From the NCBI RefSeq assembly GCF_016653465.1, contig NZ_NHSQ01000092.1:1-56501 (forward strand): 56,501 nt of DNA. Direction: 5' to 3'. Below the pieces are notes generated by a model, which did no database searches, was not told where the DNA came from, and saw nothing but the letters and a program-made list of their open reading frames with translations. Both the position numbers and the translations under genes were made by a program. Of the stretch, positions 9,118 through 17,843 are shown one piece after another; position 1 is the first letter of the stretch; each line of letters begins with the position of its first letter. This stretch comes from Thiocystis minor (GTDB lineage Bacteria; Pseudomonadota; Gammaproteobacteria; Chromatiales; Chromatiaceae).

Positions 9118-11199
9118 ATGCTGACTCCAAGGCTTCGCGAGACCGAGACTGTCGGCAGGGTTCTGTTCCTGACGCCGGACCGGGACGCCGCCGCCGCGCT
9201 TCAGGCGACGCTGAACCGTCGCTCGATTCGGTGCGAATCCTGCGCGACCCCAGCCGACGCGATGGCGCGATGCGCGATCGAGCCCCCCGCCCTGCTGCTG
9301 ATCGATACGCGATCGGTATCCGAGCCAGAGGATCTCGGCCCGCTGGTTGCCCGCATCCTGGCTGGCCAGCCGACCGCGTGCCCACTGATCGTCCTGGCCC
9401 ACCGCGAGGATATCCGTTTCCGGCTCGCCGCCATGCGCGCGGGCGCCGAGGTCTATCTGCCGCTCCCGCGAGACACTGGAGAACTGGCTGATCGCCTCGC
9501 GCAGCTGCTCGGCGCACGTCGGGAGACACCGGACAAAATCCTGGTCGTCGACGATCAGCCGGTCGCCGCGCTGTTTGCCTCCCGGATTCTGCAGGGCGCG
9601 GGCATGGTCACCGAACGGGTCTGCGACCCGCTGGAGGTGATGCAGGCGCTTGATCGCTTTGCCCCGGATCTCGTGCTGATGGATCTGCACATGCCGGGCG
9701 CGTCCGGAATCGAACTCACCGGCATCATCCGCGAAGAGGACCGTTTCGCCGATCTGCCGATCGTTTTCCTGTCTTCCGAGCTGGATCCGGAACAACAGAT
9801 CGCGGCACTGCGGATCGGCGGCGACGATTTCCTCGCCAAACCGGTCGCGCCCGGCCGCTTGGTGGAATGCGTGCGGCAGCGGCTTCACAAGGTCAGGGAA
9901 CGGGCGCGCCGACAGCAGGGACCGGAGACCATCGACCGACTGACAGGGTTGGCGACACGCGAACGGCTGTTAAAACGACTCGATCAATTGATCGGCCTGA
10001 CACGGCCTGGCCAACCGCCAGGCGACCGGCGAGGCGCCAATGCCGGCCAGTCCGGACAACGCGGTCTGGTGTATCTGGAATTGGCCGGCGGCACGGAAGC
10101 CCTGGAGCGGGTGGCTGAGGTGGTCGCAGGCCGGATCGAGGAGGGCGATTTGGCGGCGCGGGCGGGCGAACTCGCGATTGCCGTGCTGATTCGTCGCGAC
10201 ACGCATCTGACGCTGGCCCAGTTCGCCCAGGCCCTGACCTATCAGGTTGGACAAGCGCTGGCGGATGGCACCTCGACCGCGGACCTGGGCGGCGGCTGGT
10301 ATCCCCTGGTCGGCGGCTGCAATGACTCGGTCACGCTGCTCTCGCGCGCGGGCAAGGCCGCGCGCCTAGCCTTGCGGCGCGGCAACCGTGATCTTGGCCA
10401 CTATCACCGCGGGGATCAGGCCGCGGAAGACCGAACGCTTCAGTCCGCGGTTCTGCAGGCGATCCGGGCCAGCCGCATTCAACTGCTGTTCGAGCCCATC
10501 GTAGCCTTGACCTGTGCCGAGGGAGAGCGCTATGAGGTGACGCCACGCGTGCGCCTCGGCGATGGAGAACTGCTCGCTCCGGCCGATTTCGCCCCGCTCC
10601 TGGTCCGGGCGAATGCTGGCGCCGACCTTGATCGCTGGCTGTTGACCGCTGGACTCGATGCCATGCGGGATCGACTGATCGCCGGCAAACCGGTCCAGCT
10701 TTTTATTCATCAGTCGTTTGCGGTCGTGGCGAAAGAGGATTGGGTCGATTGGGTACGCGACCAGATCAATGACCGAGATCTGATCCGGCTGAGACCTATC
10801 CTGCAGCTTGAAGTCGCCGAGGCGAACGCCCATCTGGAACTCGCCAGTCAACGTTCGAGCCAACTCAACCGGTTGGGAATCCGGATCTGTCTCAATGGGA
10901 TCGACTTCAGCGAACGGAGCAGCCGTGTCCTCCAGGCGGTTTACGCAAACTTTGCGCGGATCGGCAGGCACGTCGTACAAGGGCCGGAAGCGGAATCCAT
11001 TACCTGGCTTATTCAGTCCGCCAAGGCCTCTGGAGCCAAGGTCATCGCCACCGGCGTGGATGGACCGGATGCCGTTGGGCGTCTCTTTAGCGCTGGCGTC
11101 GACCTCATCCAGGGGCCTTATGTTCAGCCGCCAACCGGCAGCATGGACTACGATTTCATTGGTGCCAAAGCAGGGAGTACGATGCGCGAGACGTTCTAA
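9118..11199 (+). CDS. Response regulator with degenerate GGDEF and EAL domains
   Basis: 693 residues from ATG 9118, which has GGGATGGA upstream; ATG 8992 and TTG 8944 are in frame but that stretch is AT-rich and codon-poor. Domains: a receiver-like domain without an evident phospho-Asp (about 10-130); a proper receiver (about 140-255: LVVDDQ, LMDLHMPG with the acceptor Asp near 188, and FLAKPV); a GGDEF-like domain lacking the GGDEF motif (about 275-440); and an EAL-like domain (about 455-680) with FEPIV but TPRVR where EAL is expected. It should neither make nor break c-di-GMP. A FimX-like role as effector or scaffold in pilus or motility control is possible but inferred. Confidence 0.75.
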   Translation: MLTPRLRETETVGRVLFLTPDRDAAAALQATLNRRSIRCESCATPADAMARCAIEPPALLLIDTRSVSEPEDLGPLVARILAGQPTACPLIVLAHREDIRFRLAAMRAGAEVYLPLPRDTGELADRLAQLLGARRETPDKILVVDDQPVAALFASRILQGAGMVTERVCDPLEVMQALDRFAPDLVLMDLHMPGASGIELTGIIREEDRFADLPIVFLSSELDPEQQIAALRIGGDDFLAKPVAPGRLVECVRQRLHKVRERARRQQGPETIDRLTGLATRERLLKRLDQLIGLTRPGQPPGDRRGANAGQSGQRGLVYLELAGGTEALERVAEVVAGRIEEGDLAARAGELAIAVLIRRDTHLTLAQFAQALTYQVGQALADGTSTADLGGGWYPLVGGCNDSVTLLSRAGKAARLALRRGNRDLGHYHRGDQAAEDRTLQSAVLQAIRASRIQLLFEPIVALTCAEGERYEVTPRVRLGDGELLAPADFAPLLVRANAGADLDRWLLTAGLDAMRDRLIAGKPVQLFIHQSFAVVAKEDWVDWVRDQINDRDLIRLRPILQLEVAEANAHLELASQRSSQLNRLGIRICLNGIDFSERSSRVLQAVYANFARIGRHVVQGPEAESITWLIQSAKASGAKVIATGVDGPDAVGRLFSAGVDLIQGPYVQPPTGSMDYDFIGAKAGSTMRETF

Positions 11200-11305
11200 C
11201 GCGCATGCCCCCACTCACGGAAGATCGAGCATCAGTTCGATGCGTCGGTTTAACATCGACATCGGTATATACATGAATCTCGATGCGCGTAGAGTCGATG
11301 GGCTT

Positions 11306-12250
11306 CTAATCCCCCATCGGGGTCGGTTCATACACTAGATTCCAGCATAGCTCCGCATCCATTGCAATATCAGCAATTTCCACTTCCTCGTCTTGGTTGA
11401 ATGGCGGTTGCCGCTCGCTGGAACTGGAACTCTTGAGCAATTGCTCATCGCTCAACTCGGCCAAAATGGTTTGCACATGCTCCCGACCGAGTCGATGCAG
11501 TTCCTCAAGGCTGGCATGGAGCAAGAGGCGGCTAGCGAATTTATTAATTAATCTTGGGATTCCCTGGCTGGCATGATGAAGTGCGCGCACGGCGTCAGCC
11601 TCGATGACGGGATCGCCGGACCAGCCAGCGCATTGCAGGCGATGAGCGATATAGTTCCGGGCGTCTTCCAGCGGCAAAGGCTCAAGGTGACAGGTACAAA
11701 GAATGCGCTGATGCAACTGTTCCAGTTCGGGAGTGCGAATCAACTCGGTGAGCGCTTCCTGCCCAACCAGGAAAATTTGCAGCAGAGGCCGCCCCTGCAA
11801 GCGCAGGTTGGTCAACAGCCGCAATTCCTCCAAGGCGCTCGCCGGAAGCGTTTGAGCCTCATCGACAATCAGGAGCGTTTTTTGGTGATGGCGCATCCGT
11901 TCCTGGAGACGACCTTCCAGTAAATTCAGGATCGTTGCTTTATCGAGGCCGTTGGCCTCGATGCCAAATGCGAAGGCAACCCGCCGCAACAGGTCATCGC
12001 CCTGGACCTGCGCGCTCTCCAGGCGCACGCTGAGCGTGTCAGAATGCTCCAGATCGCCGAGCAGATCGTCGATCAGGGTTGTTTTTCCCGTGCCAGATTT
12101 GCCAGAGACGACGACGAATCCTTCGCCGTGCTTCAAGGCATACTGAAAATACGCCTTCGCTTTGGAGAAACCTCGATGCTTGAAACAGAAGCGGGCATCC
12201 GGGCTGAGCCGGAAGGGATCGTCGGAAAAACCGTAATACTCTGTATACAT
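11306..12250 (-). CDS. ExeA/GspA-like AAA ATPase
   Basis: 314 residues from ATG 12250 (AAGAG just upstream). The start MYTEYYGFSDDPF is typical of the ExeA-like family. Walker A SGKSGTGKTT is at 49-58, Walker B LLIVDEAQ near 125, and sensor-type residues follow in GIPRLINKF. Related proteins energise peptidoglycan remodelling for type II secretion or accompany exosortase/EPS loci. No PEP-CTERM, secretion or peptidoglycan-binding partner is adjacent, and the protein lacks a visible C-terminal membrane or PG-binding region. A Ser/Glu-rich tail follows the ATPase. Role unassigned. Confidence 0.75.
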   Translation of the reverse strand: MYTEYYGFSDDPFRLSPDARFCFKHRGFSKAKAYFQYALKHGEGFVVVSGKSGTGKTTLIDDLLGDLEHSDTLSVRLESAQVQGDDLLRRVAFAFGIEANGLDKATILNLLEGRLQERMRHHQKTLLIVDEAQTLPASALEELRLLTNLRLQGRPLLQIFLVGQEALTELIRTPELEQLHQRILCTCHLEPLPLEDARNYIAHRLQCAGWSGDPVIEADAVRALHHASQGIPRLINKFASRLLLHASLEELHRLGREHVQTILAELSDEQLLKSSSSSERQPPFNQDEEVEIADIAMDAELCWNLVYEPTPMGD

Positions 12251-12587
12251 GGCTCTTGAGAGGCGGTCCGTAGGGCGTTTGTCGGCATTGTCGGGGGGCA
12301 TGCTCGACCTAGTGCAACTGTGCGAAAGTCCCAAGACCGTCTTCAGGTCGTTGTCCTTTTCCTTTTCCTTGTCGTTGTCGTAATCGAATATTCGCCATGT
12401 CGAGACCACGATCACGATCACGACAACGAGGAGGCATCGGTCTCGGAACTTGAGCAGCGAAGCACTAGGGGAATTTGTCCGCGGCGCTCGCGTAGAATAT
12501 CACCCGTTCACCCCATCGTGCGTCATACAACCCAGACGTGACTTCCGCAACCGATAAATTCATCGCAAGCCGATTGTCGGATCCGCA
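12251..12587. other. Gene-free stretch between the ExeA-like gene and hrpA
   Basis: Contains repeat element A (12309-12468) and about 120 bp upstream of hrpA. Both neighbouring genes are transcribed outwards from here, so both promoters should be in this stretch. I did not find a clear -35/-10 pair. Confidence 0.6.
12309..12468. repeat. GACAAC-arm repeat element, copy A (core inverted relative to B and C)
   Basis: Bounded by a 7-bp terminal inverted repeat, CTAGTGC (12309-12315) and GCACTAG (12462-12468). Inside are GTGCGAAAGTCCCAAGACCG on the left and GGTCTCGGAACTTGAGCAGC on the right, themselves imperfectly inverted. Arms of GTCGTT / GACAAC type enclose a core (about 12380-12420) containing the palindrome CGAATATTCG followed by GCCATGTCGAGACC. 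With the ends held in the same orientation, this core reads opposite to copies B and C. The left arm is partly replaced by CCTTTT units. Confidence 0.8.
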
Positions 12588-15500
12588 GTGCACTCTGGCT
12601 GCCGGCACGAATCCACTTTCCTTCGGTACGCCAGATCCACCTTGAATTCACGCCTCCTCCCCACCGAACACGACCTGGATCGCTGTCTGATCCGCGATCG
12701 CCAATCCTTCCGGTCACGACTGCGCGGGCTGCGCAAACGCGAGCGGCCGCACCCTGAGCGGAGTCAGCAGGCTGCCCAGCCCTTCGATCAGAGACTAGCG
12801 AAACTCTGGCTGGACATCCAGCAATCCCAGGCGTTGCTAGAACGACGCAAGGCCCAGGTGCCGAGGATCCAGTATCCCGAGGAACTGCCGGTCAGCGAGC
12901 GCCGCGTCGAAGTGGCCGAGTTGATCGCCCGTCATCAGGTGGTGGTGCTATGCGGCGAAACCGGCTCGGGCAAATCCACTCAGCTACCCAAGATCTGTTT
13001 GGAACTGGGGCGCGGGCTGGCCGGACGCATCGGTCACACCCAACCGCGACGGATCGCCGCGCGCACCCTGGCCAGTCGGATCGCGCAGGAACTAGGCGCG
13101 AGCGCGACCGATCGCGGGGGCGATCCGATCAACAGTCTGGTCGGCTACAAGGTGCGCTTTCATGACCGAATCCGTCCCGAAACCTGTATCAAGCTGATGA
13201 CCGACGGCATCCTGCTGGCCGAAATCCAGCAGGACCGCCTGCTCACCGAGTATGACACGATCATCATCGACGAGGCCCATGAGCGCAGCCTCAACATCGA
13301 TTTTCTGCTCGGCTATCTGCGCGGCATCCTGCCGCGCCGCCCGGATTTCAAGCTGATCGTCACCTCGGCGACCATCGACCCGCAGCGGTTTGCCGCCCAT
13401 TTTGCCGACGACCAAGGCCAGCCCGCGCCCATTATCGAAATCTCGGGCCGCACCTGGCCGGTCGAGGTCCGCTACCGTCCGCCAGCGGACGACGAACACG
13501 CCGGCGAGCGCGACGACGCCATGCAGCAGGCGATCTCGGACGCGGTTGGCGAATTGGCCCAGGTCGGGCGCGGCGACGTGCTGGTGTTCCTCTCCGGCGA
13601 ACGCGAGATCCGCGAAACCGCCGAGACGCTGCGCAAGCACCACCCGCCCGCGACCGAGATCCTGCCGCTGTTCGCGCGCCAGGGGCCGCAAGAGCAGGCG
13701 CGCATCTTTCAGTCGCACAGCGCGCGCCGCGTCATCCTGACCACGAACGTGGCCGAAACCTCGCTCACGGTGCCCGGCATCCATTATGTGATCGATCCCG
13801 GATTCGCGCGCATCAGCCGCTACAGCCATCGCACCAAGGTCCAGCGTCTGCCGGTCGAGCGGATTTCGCAGGCATCGGCCAATCAGCGCAAGGGACGTTG
13901 CGGGCGCATCGCCTCCGGCGTCTGCATCCGGCTCTACCGCGAGGACAATTTCGAGTCCCGCGCCGACTTCACCGAGCCGGAGATCGCGCGCACCAACCTG
14001 GCCGCCGTCATCCTGCAAATGAAGATGCTCGGTTTCGGGGCCGTCGAGCGTTTTCCTTTCGTCGACCCGCCCGATTCCCGGCTGGTCGCCGATGGCTATC
14101 GCACCCTGGAGGAACTGGGCGCGCTCGACGCCCGCGGCGAGCTGACCACGCTCGGGAAGCAGCTCGGACGTCTCCCGGTCGACCCGCGCATCGGGCGCAT
14201 GCTGCTCGCCGCCGTGGAGCATCGCTGTCTGGCCGAGATGCTGATCATCGCGGCGGCACTGAGCGTGCAGGATCCGCGCGAGCGTCCGCTCGACAAACAG
14301 CAGGCCGCCGACGAAATCCACGCCACCTTCCGTCACCCTGAGTCGGATTTCCTCACCTTCGTCAACCTCTGGCGCTTTCTCGACAAGGAACGTCACGAGT
14401 TGTCGCGAAACAAATTCATCAAACTCTGCCAACGCCATTTTCTCTCCTGGAACCGGGTCCAGGAATGGCGCGATATCCATGCGCAACTGCGCGAGCAGAT
14501 GACAGAGATCAGTTATCAGATGTCAGGTGGCAGTTGTCAGTCAGCAGGCAACAAAAATCGCGTGACCGATCATGGTCAACTGCCAACTGACAACTGCCAA
14601 CTGACAACTGACAACATCCACCGCGCCCTGCTGACCGGTCTGCTGGGCAACATCGGTTTCCGCGAAGCCGAGCGCGAGTTTCAGGGCGCGCGCAACGGTC
14701 GTTTCTTCATTCATCCCAGTTCCGCGCTCTTCGCCAAACCGCCGAAATGGGTGGTGGTCGCCGAGCGGGTCGAGACGACGCGCCAGTACGGGCGTATCGC
14801 GGCCCAGGTCCAGCCGGGTTGGATCGAGGACGCGGGCCGGCATCTGCTCCAGCGCAGCTATTCCGAACCGCACTGGCAGGCTAAATCCGGTCAGGTCGCG
14901 GCCTTCGAGAAGGTCACGTTGTTTGGCGTCACGCTGGTTCCGAAGCGGCGCGTCAACTATGGCCCCATCAATCCCGCCGAGGCGCGCGAGATCTTTCTGC
15001 GCTTCGCCCTGGCCGAGGGCGATTTCGAGACCCGCGCGCCCTTCTGGCGTCACAATCGCGAGCTGATCGAGTACGTTCATCACCTGGAGGCCAAATCGCG
15101 CCGGCGCGACATCCTGGTGGACGAGGAGGCGATTTATGCCTTCTATGCCGACCGCGTGCCGACGGGCATTTACTCGACGCCTCAGTTCGAGAAATGGCTG
15201 CGCCAAGCCACGCGCACGGACCCCAAACTGCTGCATCTGCGCATGGCCGATCTCATGCTGCACGAGGCGGCGGACGTGACCGAGCAATCCTTTCCCGACA
15301 GCCTGCGCATCGGCGCCACCGCGCTGCCCCTGGAATACCGCTTCGAGCCCGGCGATGCCGCCGACGGCGTCACGCTCGTCGTCCCGCTGCCGCTCGTCAA
15401 CCAAGTCTCCAGCGAACGGCTCGACTGGCTGGTGCCGGGTCTGATCGAGGAGCGCATCGTCGCCCTGCTGCGCGGTCTGCCCAAACCGCTTCGCAAGACT

Positions 15501-16727
15501 TTCGTGCCCATCCCCGACACCGCCGCCCGACTGGTCGCGCGCCTGAAGCCGTCCGACCGACCGCTGATCCAGGCGCTGTCCGAGGCGTTGAAGGCCATGA
15601 CCGGCATCCAGGTGCCGGAGGATGCCTGGGATCCGTCCGTCATCCCCGAGCACCTGCGCATGAAGATTCGGCTGGTGGACGAGACCGGCAAACCGCTCGC
15701 GGTTGGCGACGATCCGGTTCAGCTCAAGCGCCAGTTCGGCGGTCAGGGCCGGCAGGGTTTCAGCCAGCAGTCATCCAGCCCGATCGAACGCGAGGACATC
15801 ACCCGCTGGACCTTTGGCGATCTGCCCGAGCAGGTCGATCTGACCCGCGCCGGCATCCGGCTGCGCGGCTATCCGGCGCTGGTCGACCGCAGCGACCGCG
15901 TCGCTATTCAGATTCTGGATTCAGCGGAGAGCGCCGCGGCGGCGCAGCGCGCTGGATTGCGGCGACTCGTCATGCTGCATCTCGGGGCCGATCTGCGCCA
16001 ACTGCGCAAGCAACTGACCGACCTGGATCGGATGCGTCTGCAATACGCCAAGGCGCCCAGCGCGAAGAACCCCGGCGACTCAGCGACGCAGGAGACTGGA
16101 AACCCGAGCAAGAGCCAGTCGAGCAAGGAGTTGGATCTGGCCGACGAACTGATCGCGCTCATCCTTGACCTGACGTTCATCGAAGGGCTGCCGCTCATCC
16201 GAACTCAAGCGGTCTTTGAACAGCGCCTGGCCGCGCGTAAGGATCGACTCTTTCCCACCGTGACCGAGGTCTGCAAGCTGATTGGCGGCATCCTCGCGTC
16301 CTATCACGATCTGCGCCGGCGTCTCGCCGGTATCACCCAGATCAACTGGATACCCTCCGTGCTCGACATTCGCGCACAACTCGACGCGCTGATCTTTCGC
16401 GGTTTCCCGCAGCGAATTCCCTTCGCGCATCTCAAGGACTATCCGCGCTATCTCAAGGCGATCGACCAGCGGCTGGAACGCCTAGCGCATGCCCCCGGCC
16501 GCGACCAACAGTGGATGCGCGAGATGGACGAGATCCAAACCCGCTGGCGCAAGCGCGTAGCGGAGCGTCAGCGTACCCTGAGCGACACCGACGGGGATCC
16601 GCGTTTGGACGAGATTCGCTGGCTACTGGAGGAACTGCGCATCGCGCTCTTCGCCCAACAGCTCGGCACCACCGTTCCGGTCTCGGTCAAACGCATTCAG
16701 ACCCGTTGGTGCGAGTTGGGTTTGTGA
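12588..16727 (+). CDS. hrpA: ATP-dependent RNA helicase HrpA (DEAH box) with an in-frame repeat insert
   Basis: 1379 residues from GTG 12588; TTG 12642 is an alternative, and comparison with E. coli HrpA (RDRLRF near residue 22) cannot settle it. Motifs: GETGSGKST at 123-131, DEAH at 228-231, SATID, then QRKGRCGR in motif VI. The helicase-associated and OB regions and the long DUF3418 C-terminus follow. HrpA rescues stalled ribosomes on mRNA in E. coli. Residues about 642-677 (SYQMSGGSCQ ... CQLTTDN) are encoded by a palindromic DNA repeat sitting between REQMTEI and IHRALLTGLL, where the E. coli protein has only a short linker. Confidence 0.95.
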   Translation: MHSGCRHESTFLRYARSTLNSRLLPTEHDLDRCLIRDRQSFRSRLRGLRKRERPHPERSQQAAQPFDQRLAKLWLDIQQSQALLERRKAQVPRIQYPEELPVSERRVEVAELIARHQVVVLCGETGSGKSTQLPKICLELGRGLAGRIGHTQPRRIAARTLASRIAQELGASATDRGGDPINSLVGYKVRFHDRIRPETCIKLMTDGILLAEIQQDRLLTEYDTIIIDEAHERSLNIDFLLGYLRGILPRRPDFKLIVTSATIDPQRFAAHFADDQGQPAPIIEISGRTWPVEVRYRPPADDEHAGERDDAMQQAISDAVGELAQVGRGDVLVFLSGEREIRETAETLRKHHPPATEILPLFARQGPQEQARIFQSHSARRVILTTNVAETSLTVPGIHYVIDPGFARISRYSHRTKVQRLPVERISQASANQRKGRCGRIASGVCIRLYREDNFESRADFTEPEIARTNLAAVILQMKMLGFGAVERFPFVDPPDSRLVADGYRTLEELGALDARGELTTLGKQLGRLPVDPRIGRMLLAAVEHRCLAEMLIIAAALSVQDPRERPLDKQQAADEIHATFRHPESDFLTFVNLWRFLDKERHELSRNKFIKLCQRHFLSWNRVQEWRDIHAQLREQMTEISYQMSGGSCQSAGNKNRVTDHGQLPTDNCQLTTDNIHRALLTGLLGNIGFREAEREFQGARNGRFFIHPSSALFAKPPKWVVVAERVETTRQYGRIAAQVQPGWIEDAGRHLLQRSYSEPHWQAKSGQVAAFEKVTLFGVTLVPKRRVNYGPINPAEAREIFLRFALAEGDFETRAPFWRHNRELIEYVHHLEAKSRRRDILVDEEAIYAFYADRVPTGIYSTPQFEKWLRQATRTDPKLLHLRMADLMLHEAADVTEQSFPDSLRIGATALPLEYRFEPGDAADGVTLVVPLPLVNQVSSERLDWLVPGLIEERIVALLRGLPKPLRKTFVPIPDTAARLVARLKPSDRPLIQALSEALKAMTGIQVPEDAWDPSVIPEHLRMKIRLVDETGKPLAVGDDPVQLKRQFGGQGRQGFSQQSSSPIEREDITRWTFGDLPEQVDLTRAGIRLRGYPALVDRSDRVAIQILDSAESAAAAQRAGLRRLVMLHLGADLRQLRKQLTDLDRMRLQYAKAPSAKNPGDSATQETGNPSKSQSSKELDLADELIALILDLTFIEGLPLIRTQAVFEQRLAARKDRLFPTVTEVCKLIGGILASYHDLRRRLAGITQINWIPSVLDIRAQLDALIFRGFPQRIPFAHLKDYPRYLKAIDQRLERLAHAPGRDQQWMREMDEIQTRWRKRVAERQRTLSDTDGDPRLDEIRWLLEELRIALFAQQLGTTVPVSVKRIQTRWCELGL
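14511..14617. repeat. Palindromic repeat inside hrpA
   Basis: Two arms of about 30 bp, built on TGGCAGTTGTCAGT (left, about 14511-14541) and ACTGACAACTGCCA (right, about 14585-14617), are inverted around a ~45-bp centre. The right arm also contains the direct repeat CAACTGACAACTGC. The whole unit keeps the hrpA frame open in this orientation. Confidence 0.8.
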
Positions 16728-16748
16728 AACCGGGAAAATCCTAGAGTC

Positions 16749-16815
16749 GTCCACGAAAAACACGAAAAGGCACGAAAATTTATTATTTTTCGTGGATTTC
16801 GTGTTTTTCGTGGAC
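16749..16815. repeat. CACGAAA inverted repeat upstream of the GxxExxY gene
   Basis: GTCCACGAAAAACACGAAAA is mirrored by TTTTCGTG...GTGTTTTTCGTGGAC around a short AT centre. It starts about 20 bp after the hrpA stop and ends about 30 bp before the GxxExxY start, so it could also act as a hairpin terminator for hrpA. Confidence 0.7.
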
Positions 16816-16845
16816 AAATAATAATCGGCAAATGGGACAACTTGA

Positions 16846-17226
16846 ATGACCACCAATATTTTATTCAAGGATGAGTGCTATCTGATCCAAGGCGCGATTT
16901 TTGATGTTTACCGGGAAATGGGCTGCGGCTTTCTCGAAGCGGTTTATCAGGAATGTCTGGAAAAAGAACTCTTGGCACGCGGCATTCCCTTTGTCGCACA
17001 ACAGTCACTCACGTTGACGTATAAAGGCGAACCACTTCGCCAACTATTCAAACCCGACTTGATCTGCTTCAACTCCATCATCGTCGAACTCAAAGCCCTG
17101 TCCGCGCTCAACACCCAGCACACCTCCCAGATCCTGAATTATCTCAAAGCGACCGAACTCAGACTCGGCCTCCTCGTCAATTTCGGCTCTCACCCCAAAG
17201 CAACCATCCAAAGAATCATCCTGTAA
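16846..17226 (+). CDS. GxxExxY family protein
   Basis: 126 residues, the normal length for this family. The family name motif is present as GFLEAVY at about residues 27-33. PDLICFNSIIVELKAL (about 66-81) and TSQILNYLKAT resemble the D...ExK core of PD-(D/E)xK nuclease folds, which is where this family has been placed; a nuclease activity is inferred, not shown. The gene is bracketed by CACGAAA repeats on both sides (16749-16815 and 17232-17260), like a small mobile cassette between hrpA and the der cluster. AT content is higher than its neighbours, suggesting transfer. Confidence 0.85.
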   Translation: MTTNILFKDECYLIQGAIFDVYREMGCGFLEAVYQECLEKELLARGIPFVAQQSLTLTYKGEPLRQLFKPDLICFNSIIVELKALSALNTQHTSQILNYLKATELRLGLLVNFGSHPKATIQRIIL

Positions 17227-17231
17227 TGATT

Positions 17232-17260
17232 TTTTGTGTCTGTTCGTGCCTTTCGTGGAC
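17232..17260. repeat. CACGAAA repeat arm downstream of the GxxExxY gene
   Basis: TTTTGTGTCTGTTCGTGCCT followed by TTCGTGGAC. It matches the right arm of the upstream inverted repeat in the same orientation and ends in the same GTGGAC. Confidence 0.6.
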
Positions 17261-17280
17261 AAAAAACAAGGGACCTCGGT

Positions 17281-17805
17281 TTAATGCAGGGTCGCCGGCG
17301 GTTCGCCTTCCCCGTCTTTTCCTGGAAGCAGATCGGCAAACCGCCCGCGCACGTCGGTGAAGTGTTGGAAGTTGGGCGGGGCAAAGGTCCGCCGCTTTTT
17401 TGAAACGCCTTTTGGCTTGAGATTGCACTGCGCCACCCAGAGTCCGTGGCGCGTTTCCAGCGTGAAGGAGACGCTGTCCACCGCGTAGGGCGAGGCGCCG
17501 ATCGAGCCATAGCGCTCCAGGATCGCCTCGAACTGACGCGCCTTGTCCGGCGGCAGGGTCCAGGCTTCCATCAGGACGAAGACGAAATCCGCCTCATGGA
17601 GTTCGGCGATTTGCCGGATCGCGGCGACGGACTGATTTTTCTCCGCCTCGCTACTGGTCTGCAACACGATCGGAGTGGTTCGGCCAGTGGTCAGATTGCC
17701 GACGAAGGCAATGGGCGTCAGTGACTCGCCCTGTTCGAGCAGGCCGCGAGCCACCTCGATCAGCGGGTCGATGATGTCGCGATAGGCCGAGGGCATGGCG
17801 CTCAT
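17281..17805 (-). CDS. Conserved-looking protein of unknown function (174 aa)
   Basis: I do not recognise this family. It has no signal peptide or membrane helix. The middle (about 50-85) mixes predicted strand and helix (AELHEADFVFVLMEAWTL), and the C-terminal third is basic (KPKGVSKKRR) then rich in F and P. It lies 38 bp downstream of der on the same strand, so it may be the last gene of that transcript. Start ATG 17805; a second in-frame ATG lies three codons later. Good codon use and an open frame support a real gene. Confidence 0.6.
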   Translation of the reverse strand: MSAMPSAYRDIIDPLIEVARGLLEQGESLTPIAFVGNLTTGRTTPIVLQTSSEAEKNQSVAAIRQIAELHEADFVFVLMEAWTLPPDKARQFEAILERYGSIGASPYAVDSVSFTLETRHGLWVAQCNLKPKGVSKKRRTFAPPNFQHFTDVRGRFADLLPGKDGEGEPPATLH

Positions 17806-17843
17806 GCGGAATCCTCCTTCTGTTCACATCGCTGAAATCGGGT

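Noticed and set aside
12320-12465. CRISPR or attachment site
   Set aside because: Dispersed single units with terminal inverted repeats; no spacer array, integrase or tRNA nearby.
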